Of a stretch of 24,243 bases of DNA, positions 5,982 to 14,070 are shown one piece after another (position 1 is the first letter of the stretch; each line of letters begins with the position of its first letter). The notes beneath the pieces are model-generated. The model was given only the letters and a program-made list of their open reading frames with translations. It was not told the DNA's origin and did not search any database. A program made the position numbers and the translations under genes. The DNA lies in IMG/VR virus record IMGVR_UViG_3300048785_000006, positions 1 through 24,243 of that record; one strand, written 5' to 3'. This DNA is from a virus.

Positions 5982-7703
5982 ATGGGTATATTTGATGGAC
6001 TAAGAGAAAGATGGGATATCATGACAGAAGAGTTGAACAGAACCTTCTACTCTGATCGTGAAGCATTCCAAGACAAGCACAAAAACTTTTCACAAATCAG
6101 TAAAGAGATGGACAATGAGAATCCTTATATAAGCTATGATCCATTCTCTATGTACACCAATAACTTTGCTCTTGGTGGATCAAACAGTATGCCAGTTAAT
6201 ACTGCTGATATGATTCGTAAGTGGAGAGAAGCTTCTATCCTACCTGAAGTAGATGAAGCACTAAACGAAATCTCTTCTGAAGCAATTGTATTTGATGAGA
6301 TTGATCCTGTTGTAGATATCAACATGGATGATATTGAACTAACAGAGAATATCAAATCAAAAATCAGAGAGTCATGGGATAAGATTCTTTATCTACTAGA
6401 CTTCAATGAGAAAGGTGAAGAACTATTTCGTCAATGGTATGTAGACTCAACTCTTAACTTTGAAGTTGTTTATAACAACAGAAGAATGAAAGATGGTATT
6501 CAGAAACTAATTCTATTACCACCATTCGATATCATGAAGTATAAGAATGCACAAGACTCTACCATCAAATGGTTCATCAATACCCATCAGACCTACAATC
6601 CTATCAAGGACTTGGAGAATGCTGAGATCACTTACTTTGATGAACAGATCACACAAATCAACTCTGGTGTTATGTCACCTGACAAGCGTTGCTACTACAG
6701 TCCTATTCAGAAAGCAATGAAAGCTATTAACCAATTATACCTATTGGAAGATACATTGATCATCTACAGGATCACACGTTCTACTGAGAAAAGAGTATTC
6801 AAGGTTGACACAGGAAACCTTCCTAAGTCTAAAGCTGAAGAGTACATGAAAGGATTGATCAACAAGTATCGTCAGAAGAAAGTATACAATACTGAAACTG
6901 GTACAATTGATAATGCTGCTAAATCAATTTCAGTTCTAGAAGACTTCTGGTTCTCTATCAATTCAAGTACTGGTAAAGGAACTTCAGTTGATACACTACA
7001 AGGTTCTACTTCTAACTTCGGTGGCTTTGATGATATAGAATATTTCTTGAACAAAGTATATTCTTCCCTTTGTGTTCCTAACAACAGAAGATCAAAAGAA
7101 GATAGAGTTACTATCAACAGTAACATTGACATTGAAAAAGATGAAATGAAATTCTTCAAATACATTCAGAAGCTAAGAAGGAAGTTCAATAATCTATTCG
7201 TTGACTTGATGAAGAAAGATTTAATTTCTCGTCAGGTATTATCTCTTGATGATTGGAAAAAGATTCAAGAGAAGATCAAGTTCAACTATGCTTCTTCTAA
7301 TGAAATCTCTATGATCAAGAAAGCACAGATCAATCAGGTTAAACTTGATGGTGCTAACAATGCTATCGGATTGGTTGAGGCAAGGATTCTGTCACCATTA
7401 TGGATTCAGAAGAACATCCTTAGACTATCTGATGAAGAGATTGCTGAGATCAATGAGCAACTTGAAGTCACTGGTTCAGGACAAGCTGATGCACTTGGTA
7501 ATGATCCTTCTGCTGGTGGTGGAGGTGGTGCTGGTGGGCCAGTAGGTGGTGGTGAAGATATCCCAGGGTATAGTGAGGTAGGTGGGCCAATGCAACCTAA
7601 CAACCAACCTTTACCAGCAGAAGGTGGGGATGATGCAGGAGCAGCACCAGCAGCTACTCCAGCAACAGGTGGAAGTAGTAGGTTCCAACAGAGAACCAAA
7701 TAA
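5982..7703 (+). CDS. 20: Portal vertex protein (T4 gp20 family)
   Basis: The portal forms the dodecameric ring through which DNA is packaged and to which the tail binds; it also nucleates prohead assembly. At 573 residues it is slightly longer than T4 gp20 (524). Visible family features are the N-terminal IFDGLRERWD, the MIRKWREASILPEVDEALNEISSEA block (about 78-102), LPPFDIMKYKNAQD (about 183-196), and the central LEDTLIIYRITRSTEKRVFKVDTGNLPK core (about 256-283). The APNNRR-like clip SLCVPNNRRSKEDR also fits. The C-terminal 75 residues are a Gly/Ala/Pro-rich, presumably disordered extension (GGGGGAGGPVGGGE) that is not part of the conserved fold. An AAAGGAAA site precedes the start. In T4 this gene is followed closely by gp67/68/21; here an adhesion block intervenes. 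Confidence 0.95.
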   Translation: MGIFDGLRERWDIMTEELNRTFYSDREAFQDKHKNFSQISKEMDNENPYISYDPFSMYTNNFALGGSNSMPVNTADMIRKWREASILPEVDEALNEISSEAIVFDEIDPVVDINMDDIELTENIKSKIRESWDKILYLLDFNEKGEELFRQWYVDSTLNFEVVYNNRRMKDGIQKLILLPPFDIMKYKNAQDSTIKWFINTHQTYNPIKDLENAEITYFDEQITQINSGVMSPDKRCYYSPIQKAMKAINQLYLLEDTLIIYRITRSTEKRVFKVDTGNLPKSKAEEYMKGLINKYRQKKVYNTETGTIDNAAKSISVLEDFWFSINSSTGKGTSVDTLQGSTSNFGGFDDIEYFLNKVYSSLCVPNNRRSKEDRVTINSNIDIEKDEMKFFKYIQKLRRKFNNLFVDLMKKDLISRQVLSLDDWKKIQEKIKFNYASSNEISMIKKAQINQVKLDGANNAIGLVEARILSPLWIQKNILRLSDEEIAEINEQLEVTGSGQADALGNDPSAGGGGGAGGPVGGGEDIPGYSEVGGPMQPNNQPLPAEGGDDAGAAPAATPATGGSSRFQQRTK

Positions 7704-7716
7704 AATTTGACTGAAG

Positions 7717-7754
7717 TTTATAGCATTATTGTAACTTATAAATAATGCTATAAA
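7717..7754 (+). terminator. 14-bp perfect hairpin after portal gene (terminator/processing candidate)
   Basis: TTTATAGCATTATT (7717-7730) pairs perfectly with AATAATGCTATAAA (7741-7754) around a ten-base loop. The stem is long but AT-rich and lacks a good T tract, so termination may be partial. The loop and right arm contain the late promoter box at 7737-7744. Confidence 0.55.
7737..7744 (+). promoter_or_regulatory. Late promoter TATAAATA nested in the hairpin, for the tail fibre
   Basis: A perfect late box starts in the loop and ends in the right arm of the 14-bp hairpin, 38 bases before the tail fibre start. Transcripts begun here would lack the left arm and could not form the hairpin, whereas read-through from the portal gene would. 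Confidence 0.75.
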
Positions 7755-7782
7755 TTTATCTACACCAATAGAGAGTACAACT

Positions 7783-10700
7783 ATGTCTACTAGAGATCAG
7801 CTTAAAAATACTTGGACTACCAATCACAAACTAACTCAATCCGATTACTATGACTTCATAGACTCTGTATGGTTCAAAGGTGAATTGACTGAGAGTTCTT
7901 TCTTTCAAGTTGATATTACCTACAGTGAATTATTGTCCTTAGTAAATGCTGGTACACTTTCAAATACTCTCATCTACAGAATTACTGACTATAGAACTGT
8001 TCATTTCATCAATGGTCTTCCAGTTGGAACTATTGGAACTCAATACAACAGTTGGAACAATTCATCTCCTGTAGAAGTTCTTCTAGTCAAAGCTAAAACA
8101 TCTTCTGTACTATACAAAGAAGCTCTATCAGAATCATATCCTAATGATATTGTTCATTATGATATCAATCCAATTGATCCAATTGATCAGTCTATGTTTG
8201 GTAAGATCATATACAGGAATGATACTCTCAATCACATTGAAGCTTCCTACGATTGGAGAAACTTTCAGTTTGTAAGATGGGAGACTAGCAATAACTCTGG
8301 TGTGTTTGATTCTGTTGTATATACTCCTTTCAACAAACTAATAACAAAAACTTTTAATAGTCTTAGTTTGTGTAACAACATAAAGATTGAATCATATATG
8401 TTGTCTGGTAGTGATACTCCTACAGCTAACAATATGGTATTCAATGGTGCAACTACAAACCTAACTGTAGGTGTCAATTCTTACAATATGACATTCCTTG
8501 ATATGGTTATGAGCGCATCTATTGGAAGTAATGTTTATGGAATACTTGCATCAGGAATGATTACAAACTTCAAACTTTGTAATAGTGTGAATACTTTTGC
8601 TTTGCCTACTGGTCAAGATAAAATTTTTGAAAATAAAGATGGGCAAATACTTGTCTCAAGATATGTTCCTGAGTCTGTCTATAATGTTTTGACTACAGGT
8701 GCAAATGCCGATAGTCTTCACGTACATAATCTTAAAGCTGACCTAGTTAATGGTTTGATTCCTGTAGGACAACTACCATACACTACTGCTGCATCTGCTG
8801 CGGTTGCATTCTCTATAGCTGCTTCTGCTGCCATGTTAGCTGCAATAGCTGCATCTGGTTCTGCTATGCTTAGTGCTACTGCTGCATCAGCTTCTATGTT
8901 AGTTGTAGCTGCTGCATCTGGTATCTCAATTGCTAGTTCTGTATCAGCTTCTGCAAGTTCAGTTTCCGCTAACCTATCTGCAATCTCAGCCTCCGCTTCT
9001 ATGTTGATTGCTACAACTAAAGCAGACCTAGCTGCTGCTGCTGCATCTGATGCAACTTCCATTGCTGGTTATGGTGGATTGTCATTCACTCTAGCTGATA
9101 TCAAAATGGATGGGGTTGCATCTCTTGGTGTACTTACTACAAACCCTAGAGCAGACCATGTTCACCCTACTGATACTTCAAGAGCAGCATTGGCACATAA
9201 CCAAGATGCTTCTACTATTACTTCAGGAATTTTGAACGTACATTCTACAATTCCTGTTACTAACATACTACGTTCAAATCTAGGAAACCCTACTGTTGGA
9301 GAACTAGCGTTATTCGAGCAACAAGCTACCAACAAGACACAATTTCTTCCTTATGCTAACATAGTACCAGAATATACTACAGATGGTACTACATGGAATC
9401 CTTGGGCTATTACTAACTCTGATCTAGCTAAAATTGTATCAGGTAGACCATCACTTACTACCGTACAAATTACAAATGGATGGAACAAAGTTAGGTTTAC
9501 ATTTCAAGCACAATCTTATGTGTATCTAAACTGGCTTTATATGTTCAACTCTACAAATGGTAATACTTGTAGTTGGACTATAGAGAAAAGTTTTGATGGT
9601 ACAGTTTGGAATAGTGTAGTAGCTGATAGTGGACAAGCAAGTTCATGGCCTGGACATATGTTCCTACCACATGCTACTATTCCTTGGAACAACAATCCTA
9701 CTTCAGGATCACATTTTAAATATGCTAGGGTTACTATCAATCCTACTTGGATAAACGGTAACACTATTACAATCTACAACATAGATTGGTGGGGTGGACA
9801 TCCTTCAGCTAGGAGAGAGATATATGATTGGAATGAAAATGGTGAAATGATTGTAAACCAAACATTCAGATCAATCATAGCTACAGGTACATCTCCATTC
9901 ACAGTTGCTTCAACTACGATGGTATCTAACCTGAATGTACAGTATCTGAATGGACAACCTAGTAGTTACTATTCACCTTTAGTTTCTCCTACTATAACTA
10001 CACCTTCATTCCTTGGTAATGTTTCTATATCTGCGGTTTCATCAACAGCTTTGATAACAAACTTGAATGCTCAGTACTTGAATGGTCAACTTGGTAGCTG
10101 GTATGCACCTATAACTTCTCCTAGATTTAATACTCTAGTAGGTATAGGCCCATTGTCAGGAAGTAATGTTAACATAAATGGAAACCAAATATATGCTATT
10201 AACAATGGAGCATCTGGTGATCTTTACATACAGTATTCTAGTAATGGATATACTTTCCTTAATACATTAGGTGGTAAGGTTCTCATAGGTACATCTGGTG
10301 ATAATAGTTCAGGTGCTAAGTTACAAGTTTCTGGATCAATCACTACATCAGCAGTTGATGGTAAAGGTATAGGGTTATTTGATACTGATCCATCAATCTA
10401 TGGAATTCATATGTCTAGCATTGGTAGTGCTAATGCTGGAAGAATCTCAGGAGAAACAACCTCAGATTTCAACATGTATTTCAACATGGCATACTCTTCT
10501 TCTAATAGAGGATTTGTATTCCAGAGTTATTCACCATCAGCTTCCAAATTTTTTGGAATTCATCCTGATGGGGTTAGATCAAATGTACCATTGTTGAATC
10601 CTACAATCAAAAACTATTCAGAAACTCTTAATGCCATACCTGGTAGTGGAGCAATGGTTATAGACTTAACAATGGGTACTATGCATAAGATTACAACAAC

Positions 10701-10926
10701 AGGTTCTGTATCAGCTACACTACCAGCTTCTGTTGTTGGTAAATCATATACAGTTCTAGTTACATACGGTGGTGTTCATACAGTTAGGTGGTTAGGTGGT
10801 TCTGTTATCAAATGGTCTGGTGGTGTAATTCCTACATCTACAAGTGTGAATGGTAAGACTGATATATATTGTTTCATGTGTGATGGTACTAACACCTATG
10901 GTGCTGCTGGAGGAACTAACTACTAA
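7783..10926 (+). CDS. Large tail fibre / receptor-binding protein, 1047 aa
   Basis: A fibrous virion adhesin. Residues 1-330 include LIYRITDY (63-70), KIIYRNDTLNHIEASYDWRN (141-160) and FQFVRW (161-166), a module seen in phage fibres with beta-helical folds. Residues about 332-426 are almost pure Ala/Ser/Met/Ile (for example AASAAMLAAIAASGSAML), the low-complexity shaft typical of fibres such as lambda Stf. Residues about 510-700 look like a carbohydrate-binding beta-sandwich of the discoidin kind (a WTIEKSFDGTVWNSV strand, then FKYARVTINPTW and WWGG). Two NLN-x-QYLNGQ repeats follow (about 717 and 761), then a tip ending KSYTVLVTYGGVHTVRWLGG and a GAAGGTNY tail. The ATG has a GAGAG site. Its stop overlaps the next gene's start. 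Confidence 0.85.
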   Translation: MSTRDQLKNTWTTNHKLTQSDYYDFIDSVWFKGELTESSFFQVDITYSELLSLVNAGTLSNTLIYRITDYRTVHFINGLPVGTIGTQYNSWNNSSPVEVLLVKAKTSSVLYKEALSESYPNDIVHYDINPIDPIDQSMFGKIIYRNDTLNHIEASYDWRNFQFVRWETSNNSGVFDSVVYTPFNKLITKTFNSLSLCNNIKIESYMLSGSDTPTANNMVFNGATTNLTVGVNSYNMTFLDMVMSASIGSNVYGILASGMITNFKLCNSVNTFALPTGQDKIFENKDGQILVSRYVPESVYNVLTTGANADSLHVHNLKADLVNGLIPVGQLPYTTAASAAVAFSIAASAAMLAAIAASGSAMLSATAASASMLVVAAASGISIASSVSASASSVSANLSAISASASMLIATTKADLAAAAASDATSIAGYGGLSFTLADIKMDGVASLGVLTTNPRADHVHPTDTSRAALAHNQDASTITSGILNVHSTIPVTNILRSNLGNPTVGELALFEQQATNKTQFLPYANIVPEYTTDGTTWNPWAITNSDLAKIVSGRPSLTTVQITNGWNKVRFTFQAQSYVYLNWLYMFNSTNGNTCSWTIEKSFDGTVWNSVVADSGQASSWPGHMFLPHATIPWNNNPTSGSHFKYARVTINPTWINGNTITIYNIDWWGGHPSARREIYDWNENGEMIVNQTFRSIIATGTSPFTVASTTMVSNLNVQYLNGQPSSYYSPLVSPTITTPSFLGNVSISAVSSTALITNLNAQYLNGQLGSWYAPITSPRFNTLVGIGPLSGSNVNINGNQIYAINNGASGDLYIQYSSNGYTFLNTLGGKVLIGTSGDNSSGAKLQVSGSITTSAVDGKGIGLFDTDPSIYGIHMSSIGSANAGRISGETTSDFNMYFNMAYSSSNRGFVFQSYSPSASKFFGIHPDGVRSNVPLLNPTIKNYSETLNAIPGSGAMVIDLTMGTMHKITTTGSVSATLPASVVGKSYTVLVTYGGVHTVRWLGGSVIKWSGGVIPTSTSVNGKTDIYCFMCDGTNTYGAAGGTNY

Positions 10927-11402
10927 TGTTTAGTAATAGATTTTTTTGCACATCAAACAGTACAGGGAATAGGTATTGGAGAATAATTGGTACTACTCCT
11001 TCTTGGACTCCATATAGTGGACATGCATATTTCAATCTATTATATACAATATCTTTTTATAATGCAATTAACTGTACTGGAACAGATTTGTGTATAGGTA
11101 AATCAACTATTGCATCCTCAGAATGGGTAGGTACTGATCCTGCAACTAATGCGAATGATAATAACTCAGGAACTTTTTGGGCATCAGGTAATGACTCAAA
11201 CTCAGATTCACCTCAATGGTGGGGAGTTGATATGGGTATAAATACGGTTGTACATAGTGTTTCACTGAATACATATGGTGCATCATATCAATCAACATCA
11301 TATTCTCTTCAGTACTCTAATAACAATATTAATTGGTTTACACAATCAGTGTTTGCTTGTGGTAGTGATACAAATGCAGTACTACAGTTTAACAACTTAT
11401 AA
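10926..11402 (+). CDS. Stand-alone discoidin-like (F5/8 type C) carbohydrate-binding protein
   Basis: A 158-residue protein consisting almost wholly of one beta-sandwich binding module. Features are RYWRI (17-21), an IASSEWVGTDPATNANDNNSG loop (62-82), the FWASGNDS turn, PQWWGVDMGINTVVHSVSL (about 95-113) and TSYSLQYSNNNINWF (about 123-137). In F5/8 type C domains these correspond to the ligand-loop segment, the W-G-D-x-G strand and the LQYS-DG-W strand. It begins inside the fibre gene's stop (TAATG) with GGAGG just before, so it is translated with the fibre. The fibre itself has a related region. It may be an accessory receptor-binding subunit, a fibre cap, or a domain split off from a longer fibre. 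Confidence 0.75.
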   Translation: MFSNRFFCTSNSTGNRYWRIIGTTPSWTPYSGHAYFNLLYTISFYNAINCTGTDLCIGKSTIASSEWVGTDPATNANDNNSGTFWASGNDSNSDSPQWWGVDMGINTVVHSVSLNTYGASYQSTSYSLQYSNNNINWFTQSVFACGSDTNAVLQFNNL

Positions 11403-11419
11403 ACGAAAGGTGAAATGAA

Positions 11420-12007
11420 ATGTGTCTTGGAATAGATTTGAGTATGAGAAGTACAGGGTTGTTCTACAAGAATGGTGATGTTACCAAGTACAAACTTGTA
11501 GTTCCTCCTAAAGATTATTGTGATGAAGAACTTCTTGTGTATGTATGTACACAGATTTCATTGTTCATACAAGAAACAAATCCTGAGAAGATCAATCTTG
11601 AAGGATTATCTTTTGGTTCTGTGTCAAGTTCCAAAGACCTTATAGCTGGAAACTTCTGGTCTGTTCGTAAGATGCTCTACACAGACTATCCTAGGATAGA
11701 AGTTGAGATCATTCCTGTTCTATCATGGCGTAGTCCTTTGTTCAACAAAGAGGAAAGAGCTAACTTGAAGTTGACTGTTTCACTTGTTAAGAAGTTGAAA
11801 GAGGTAATGGCTGATCTTCCCAAGGATGAAAAGAAAGCTATGGCTCTTGAGAATGAATCCCTGATTAGATCAGCCGATATCAAGCATTTGACATGGTGTA
11901 AGCTTCCAGAGGTACTGAGGGCTGAGTTTGAAGCGATAGGCTTTAAAAAGGGCTGTTATGACCTCACAGATGCATATTTCATCTGCAACCATACAATCAC
12001 TAAATAA
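11420..12007 (+). CDS. RuvC-like Holliday junction resolvase
   Basis: This 195-residue RNase H-fold nuclease would resolve branched DNA during recombination-dependent replication and before packaging, the job that gp49 does in T4. Motif 1 is LGIDLSMRSTGL with Asp6; motif 2 is KINLEGLSFG with Glu61; the C-terminal motif is YDLTDAYFIC with Asp181 and Asp184. These four acidic residues match the RuvC catalytic tetrad, and the spacing (6, 61, 181, 184) fits a RuvC with an inserted middle segment rich in Lys. An AAAGGTG site supports the ATG. Finding it between fibre genes and micro-genes, within the portal-to-protease gap, is an unusual location. A RuvC-like nuclease of slightly different specificity remains possible. 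Confidence 0.85.
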   Translation: MCLGIDLSMRSTGLFYKNGDVTKYKLVVPPKDYCDEELLVYVCTQISLFIQETNPEKINLEGLSFGSVSSSKDLIAGNFWSVRKMLYTDYPRIEVEIIPVLSWRSPLFNKEERANLKLTVSLVKKLKEVMADLPKDEKKAMALENESLIRSADIKHLTWCKLPEVLRAEFEAIGFKKGCYDLTDAYFICNHTITK

Positions 12008-12019
12008 AGGAGTAAACGA

Positions 12020-12112
12020 ATGGGAGTTTTTCTTTGCAGGAGTTGTGGATCAAGTTGGAATGCTAAGAATTGGGCTGTATGTCCTTTCTGTGGAAGTGTT
12101 CATATTGACTAA
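12020..12112 (+). CDS. Zinc-ribbon microprotein, 30 aa
   Basis: A very short gene: MGVFLCRSCGSSWNAKNW then AVCPFCGSVHID. It has two CxxC knuckles (Cys6/Cys9 and Cys21/Cys24), each followed by Gly, the exact form of a rubredoxin-like zinc ribbon. A perfect AAAGGAG site lies seven bases before the ATG, and the stop precedes a strong terminator, so it is the last gene of the fibre unit. It could bind nucleic acid or a host protein such as RNA polymerase. The coding evidence (ribosome binding site plus ordered Cys pairs) is good; the function is unknown. Confidence 0.75.
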   Translation: MGVFLCRSCGSSWNAKNWAVCPFCGSVHID

Positions 12113-12124
12113 GAAGGTATCCAA

Positions 12125-12167
12125 CTTCTCTGGAGGAATATATCTACCCTGCTCCAGAGAGGCTTTT
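12125..12167 (+). terminator. Rho-independent terminator after the zinc-ribbon gene
   Basis: TCTCTGGAG (12127-12135) pairs with CTCCAGAGA (12152-12160), extendable by a G-T and a C-G pair to 12125/12162, followed by TTTTG. The loop is 16 bases. Confidence 0.75.
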
Positions 12168-12182
12168 GTATTGTAACACGAA

Positions 12183-12197
12183 GACAAACGTTTTGTC
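12183..12197. repeat. Short palindrome GACAAACGTTTTGTC
   Basis: Six bases on each side pair (GACAAA with TTTGTC) around a three-base centre, 40 bases before the next small gene. It may be an operator or a small RNA hairpin; no T tract follows on the + strand. Confidence 0.3.
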
Positions 12198-12236
12198 AAA
12201 TTTAAATCAAAATAATTTCAAAAGGAATCAAAAACT

Positions 12237-12392
12237 ATGTTAGATCAATCATTTATCACAATGGTAGGAAAGAAGAATTATAAAGAGTTTGAAGCGGAGA
12301 TAAATAAGGAAGTAGAGTTGAAGATGAAGACTCACTTAGCTGGATTCACTTCTTACATTGAGAAGAACACCTTCAGCAAGGAAGACAAATAA
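12237..12392 (+). CDS. Small protein, 51 aa, possible prohead core protein (gp67/68-like)
   Basis: The product begins MLDQSFITMVGKKNYKEFEA and is predicted helical and highly charged (many Lys and Glu). The elements FITMVGKKNY, KEFEAEI and the later KMKTHL resemble the short helical segment found in small prohead-core or capsid-internal proteins of T4-type phages. Its place between the portal gene and the protease gene matches that of T4 genes 67 and 68, although here the region is expanded. An AAAGG site lies upstream and the stop is 19 bases before the tailspike-like gene. The coding call is fairly safe; the core-protein role is an inference from position and composition. Confidence 0.6.
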   Translation: MLDQSFITMVGKKNYKEFEAEINKEVELKMKTHLAGFTSYIEKNTFSKEDK

Positions 12393-12411
12393 TTTTTAGG
12401 AGAACACAGAT

Positions 12412-14058
12412 ATGAGTGGCACTTCAATACTAGGCCCAATCAAAGTAAACAATGTAGCACCTGGGGCTGATGGTAACATTGTACTTGAAAACGTTGGTAT
12501 CAATTACCATAAGATCATCACAGTTAGACAAGATGGAACAGGTGACTTCAATAACATTAATGATGCACTTACCTTTGCTAGAGGAATCTCTATCGGTGGT
12601 GATGGATTCATTACTGTTACTATTGGTGATGGTATCTGGTATGAAGATTCACAACTAAACTTCTTCCATGAGAACGGTGATAGATTTGCTGTTGAAGCAG
12701 AGAATCTTTACAATAGAAATATTCTATCCATTAATACTACAAGAAATACTTCTTCTGTTGCTCCTTCAGGATGTAACTACTATGAGTACTTCGTTGTACT
12801 AGATAGTACTGCTAACATCATTCCTGGAGATTACATTGGTATCTTCCCTGCATACCTAAACAATCCAAACAACATTGATGATGCTAAAATCATTGCTGGA
12901 TCACATAAGATCATGTCTGTGAACCCAGGTGGAAAGCCTACCAACACTATCTCATTTGAAGTTAAATTTGATAATGGATTCATTCCTTCAAACACTATCA
13001 GTGCAGGGCCAGTATCTGGTGCTGTTACAATCAAGAAGACTATCCTTCAAGCTACTAATACTTTTATGACTAATGTGTATAACAGAATTTGGTACTATGA
13101 TACTAACAAGAGTTCAATATCTAACTACAGTGTCAACTTTCCTGAAGATTCAAATCTTATTAGTTGGAAGACTAATACAAATGACTGTTACTTCATGCTA
13201 TTGAGTAACGTTAAGAAAGTTAGTGGATTTGTTATCAGAGGTGGATGTGATATTACATATTGGGGTACTGACGCAAATCCATCAGGTGTTCCTGGATTTG
13301 GAACAAATCCAGCAAATATGTGGATTGAATCAAGGGGTGTAGGTTGTAGACCATATGCATCATCAACTAATGCATTTGATGCTTCTAACAAAATGATCCT
13401 AAGTGATATTAGTATTGACAACTGGCGTAATGGTGGGTTGATTCAAACCAATGGGATTGAAGCGTATAACCTTACTGCTTGTAACTGTGGATCAGGATTT
13501 TCATTGAATACTGCTTACTCAACTATAAGAAACTTCAATGGTGTTAACAACAACTATTATGCATTCTCTGTAGCTGCTGGTTTTTGTTCTATGTCTAATC
13601 CATATATCATTGGTAATGCATTTCTTCCTGGGAATCCAAGACAAGTAAACTGGATTTATGGTGGTATCACAACTACAGGTTCTATTGGTATGTCAAGTCC
13701 TGTACTAATGGGGAATAACATTTCACTAAGTCCAGTATGTAACGGTACAATTATTTGTAACACTTCATACTTTGATAAGTTCTCTTACCAATCTGGTTGG
13801 GTTGATGAATTTGCAGTATTACAACTTCGTCAATGTGATAATAATGTTTACATTTCTAACCTAACTGGTGGTGTTAATAGTATGGCATTCTACGGTAACA
13901 GTAACGGAATGATGAACATAACATCATATGCTGCGGCTGTTGCTGCTGGTCGTATCAGTGTTGCTGCTTTCTCTAACATGCCTGTTATCTTACAGAATGC
14001 TACATCAGCTACTATAGCAGCAAACATTTCAATGAATGGAACAATCATTAGCTACTAA
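12412..14058 (+). CDS. Tailspike-like beta-helix protein, 548 aa
   Basis: The N-terminus SILGPIKVNNVAPGADGNIV is a phage-fibre type attachment strand. Residues 36-78 (IITVRQDGTGDFNNINDALT and then FITVTIGDGIWYE) match the opening turn of pectin-lyase/pectinesterase-like right-handed beta-helices. The rest is rich in Asn, Gly, Ser and Ile with repeated short strands (for example IRGGCDITYWG, MILSDISIDNWRNGG, LTACNCGSG, LTGGVNSMAFYGNS) as expected for a parallel beta-helix. The C-terminus is Ala/Ser-rich and ends NGTIISY. It likely binds, and possibly cleaves, a surface polysaccharide; no catalytic residues can be assigned by eye. An AGGAG site precedes the ATG. With the fibre at 7783 it would give the phage at least two receptor-interacting spikes. 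Confidence 0.8.
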   Translation: MSGTSILGPIKVNNVAPGADGNIVLENVGINYHKIITVRQDGTGDFNNINDALTFARGISIGGDGFITVTIGDGIWYEDSQLNFFHENGDRFAVEAENLYNRNILSINTTRNTSSVAPSGCNYYEYFVVLDSTANIIPGDYIGIFPAYLNNPNNIDDAKIIAGSHKIMSVNPGGKPTNTISFEVKFDNGFIPSNTISAGPVSGAVTIKKTILQATNTFMTNVYNRIWYYDTNKSSISNYSVNFPEDSNLISWKTNTNDCYFMLLSNVKKVSGFVIRGGCDITYWGTDANPSGVPGFGTNPANMWIESRGVGCRPYASSTNAFDASNKMILSDISIDNWRNGGLIQTNGIEAYNLTACNCGSGFSLNTAYSTIRNFNGVNNNYYAFSVAAGFCSMSNPYIIGNAFLPGNPRQVNWIYGGITTTGSIGMSSPVLMGNNISLSPVCNGTIICNTSYFDKFSYQSGWVDEFAVLQLRQCDNNVYISNLTGGVNSMAFYGNSNGMMNITSYAAAVAAGRISVAAFSNMPVILQNATSATIAANISMNGTIISY

Positions 14059-14070
14059 GGATAATATCAA

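Noticed and set aside
7406-7699. Minus-strand frame of 97 codons, Pro/Ser-rich
   Set aside because: Shadow of the Gly/Pro-rich C-terminus of the portal protein.
8718-9062. Minus-strand frame of 114 codons, Ala/Glu-rich
   Set aside because: It mirrors the Ala/Ser low-complexity shaft of the tail fibre; composition explains the open frame.
11237-11244. TATAAATA inside the discoidin-like gene
   Set aside because: It could serve the RuvC-like gene 176 bases on, but it lies in coding sequence (GINT) with no terminator before it; left out as unproven.
12193-12221. Sigma70-like promoter starting at TTGTCA before the 51-residue gene
   Set aside because: No acceptable -10 element at the right distance.
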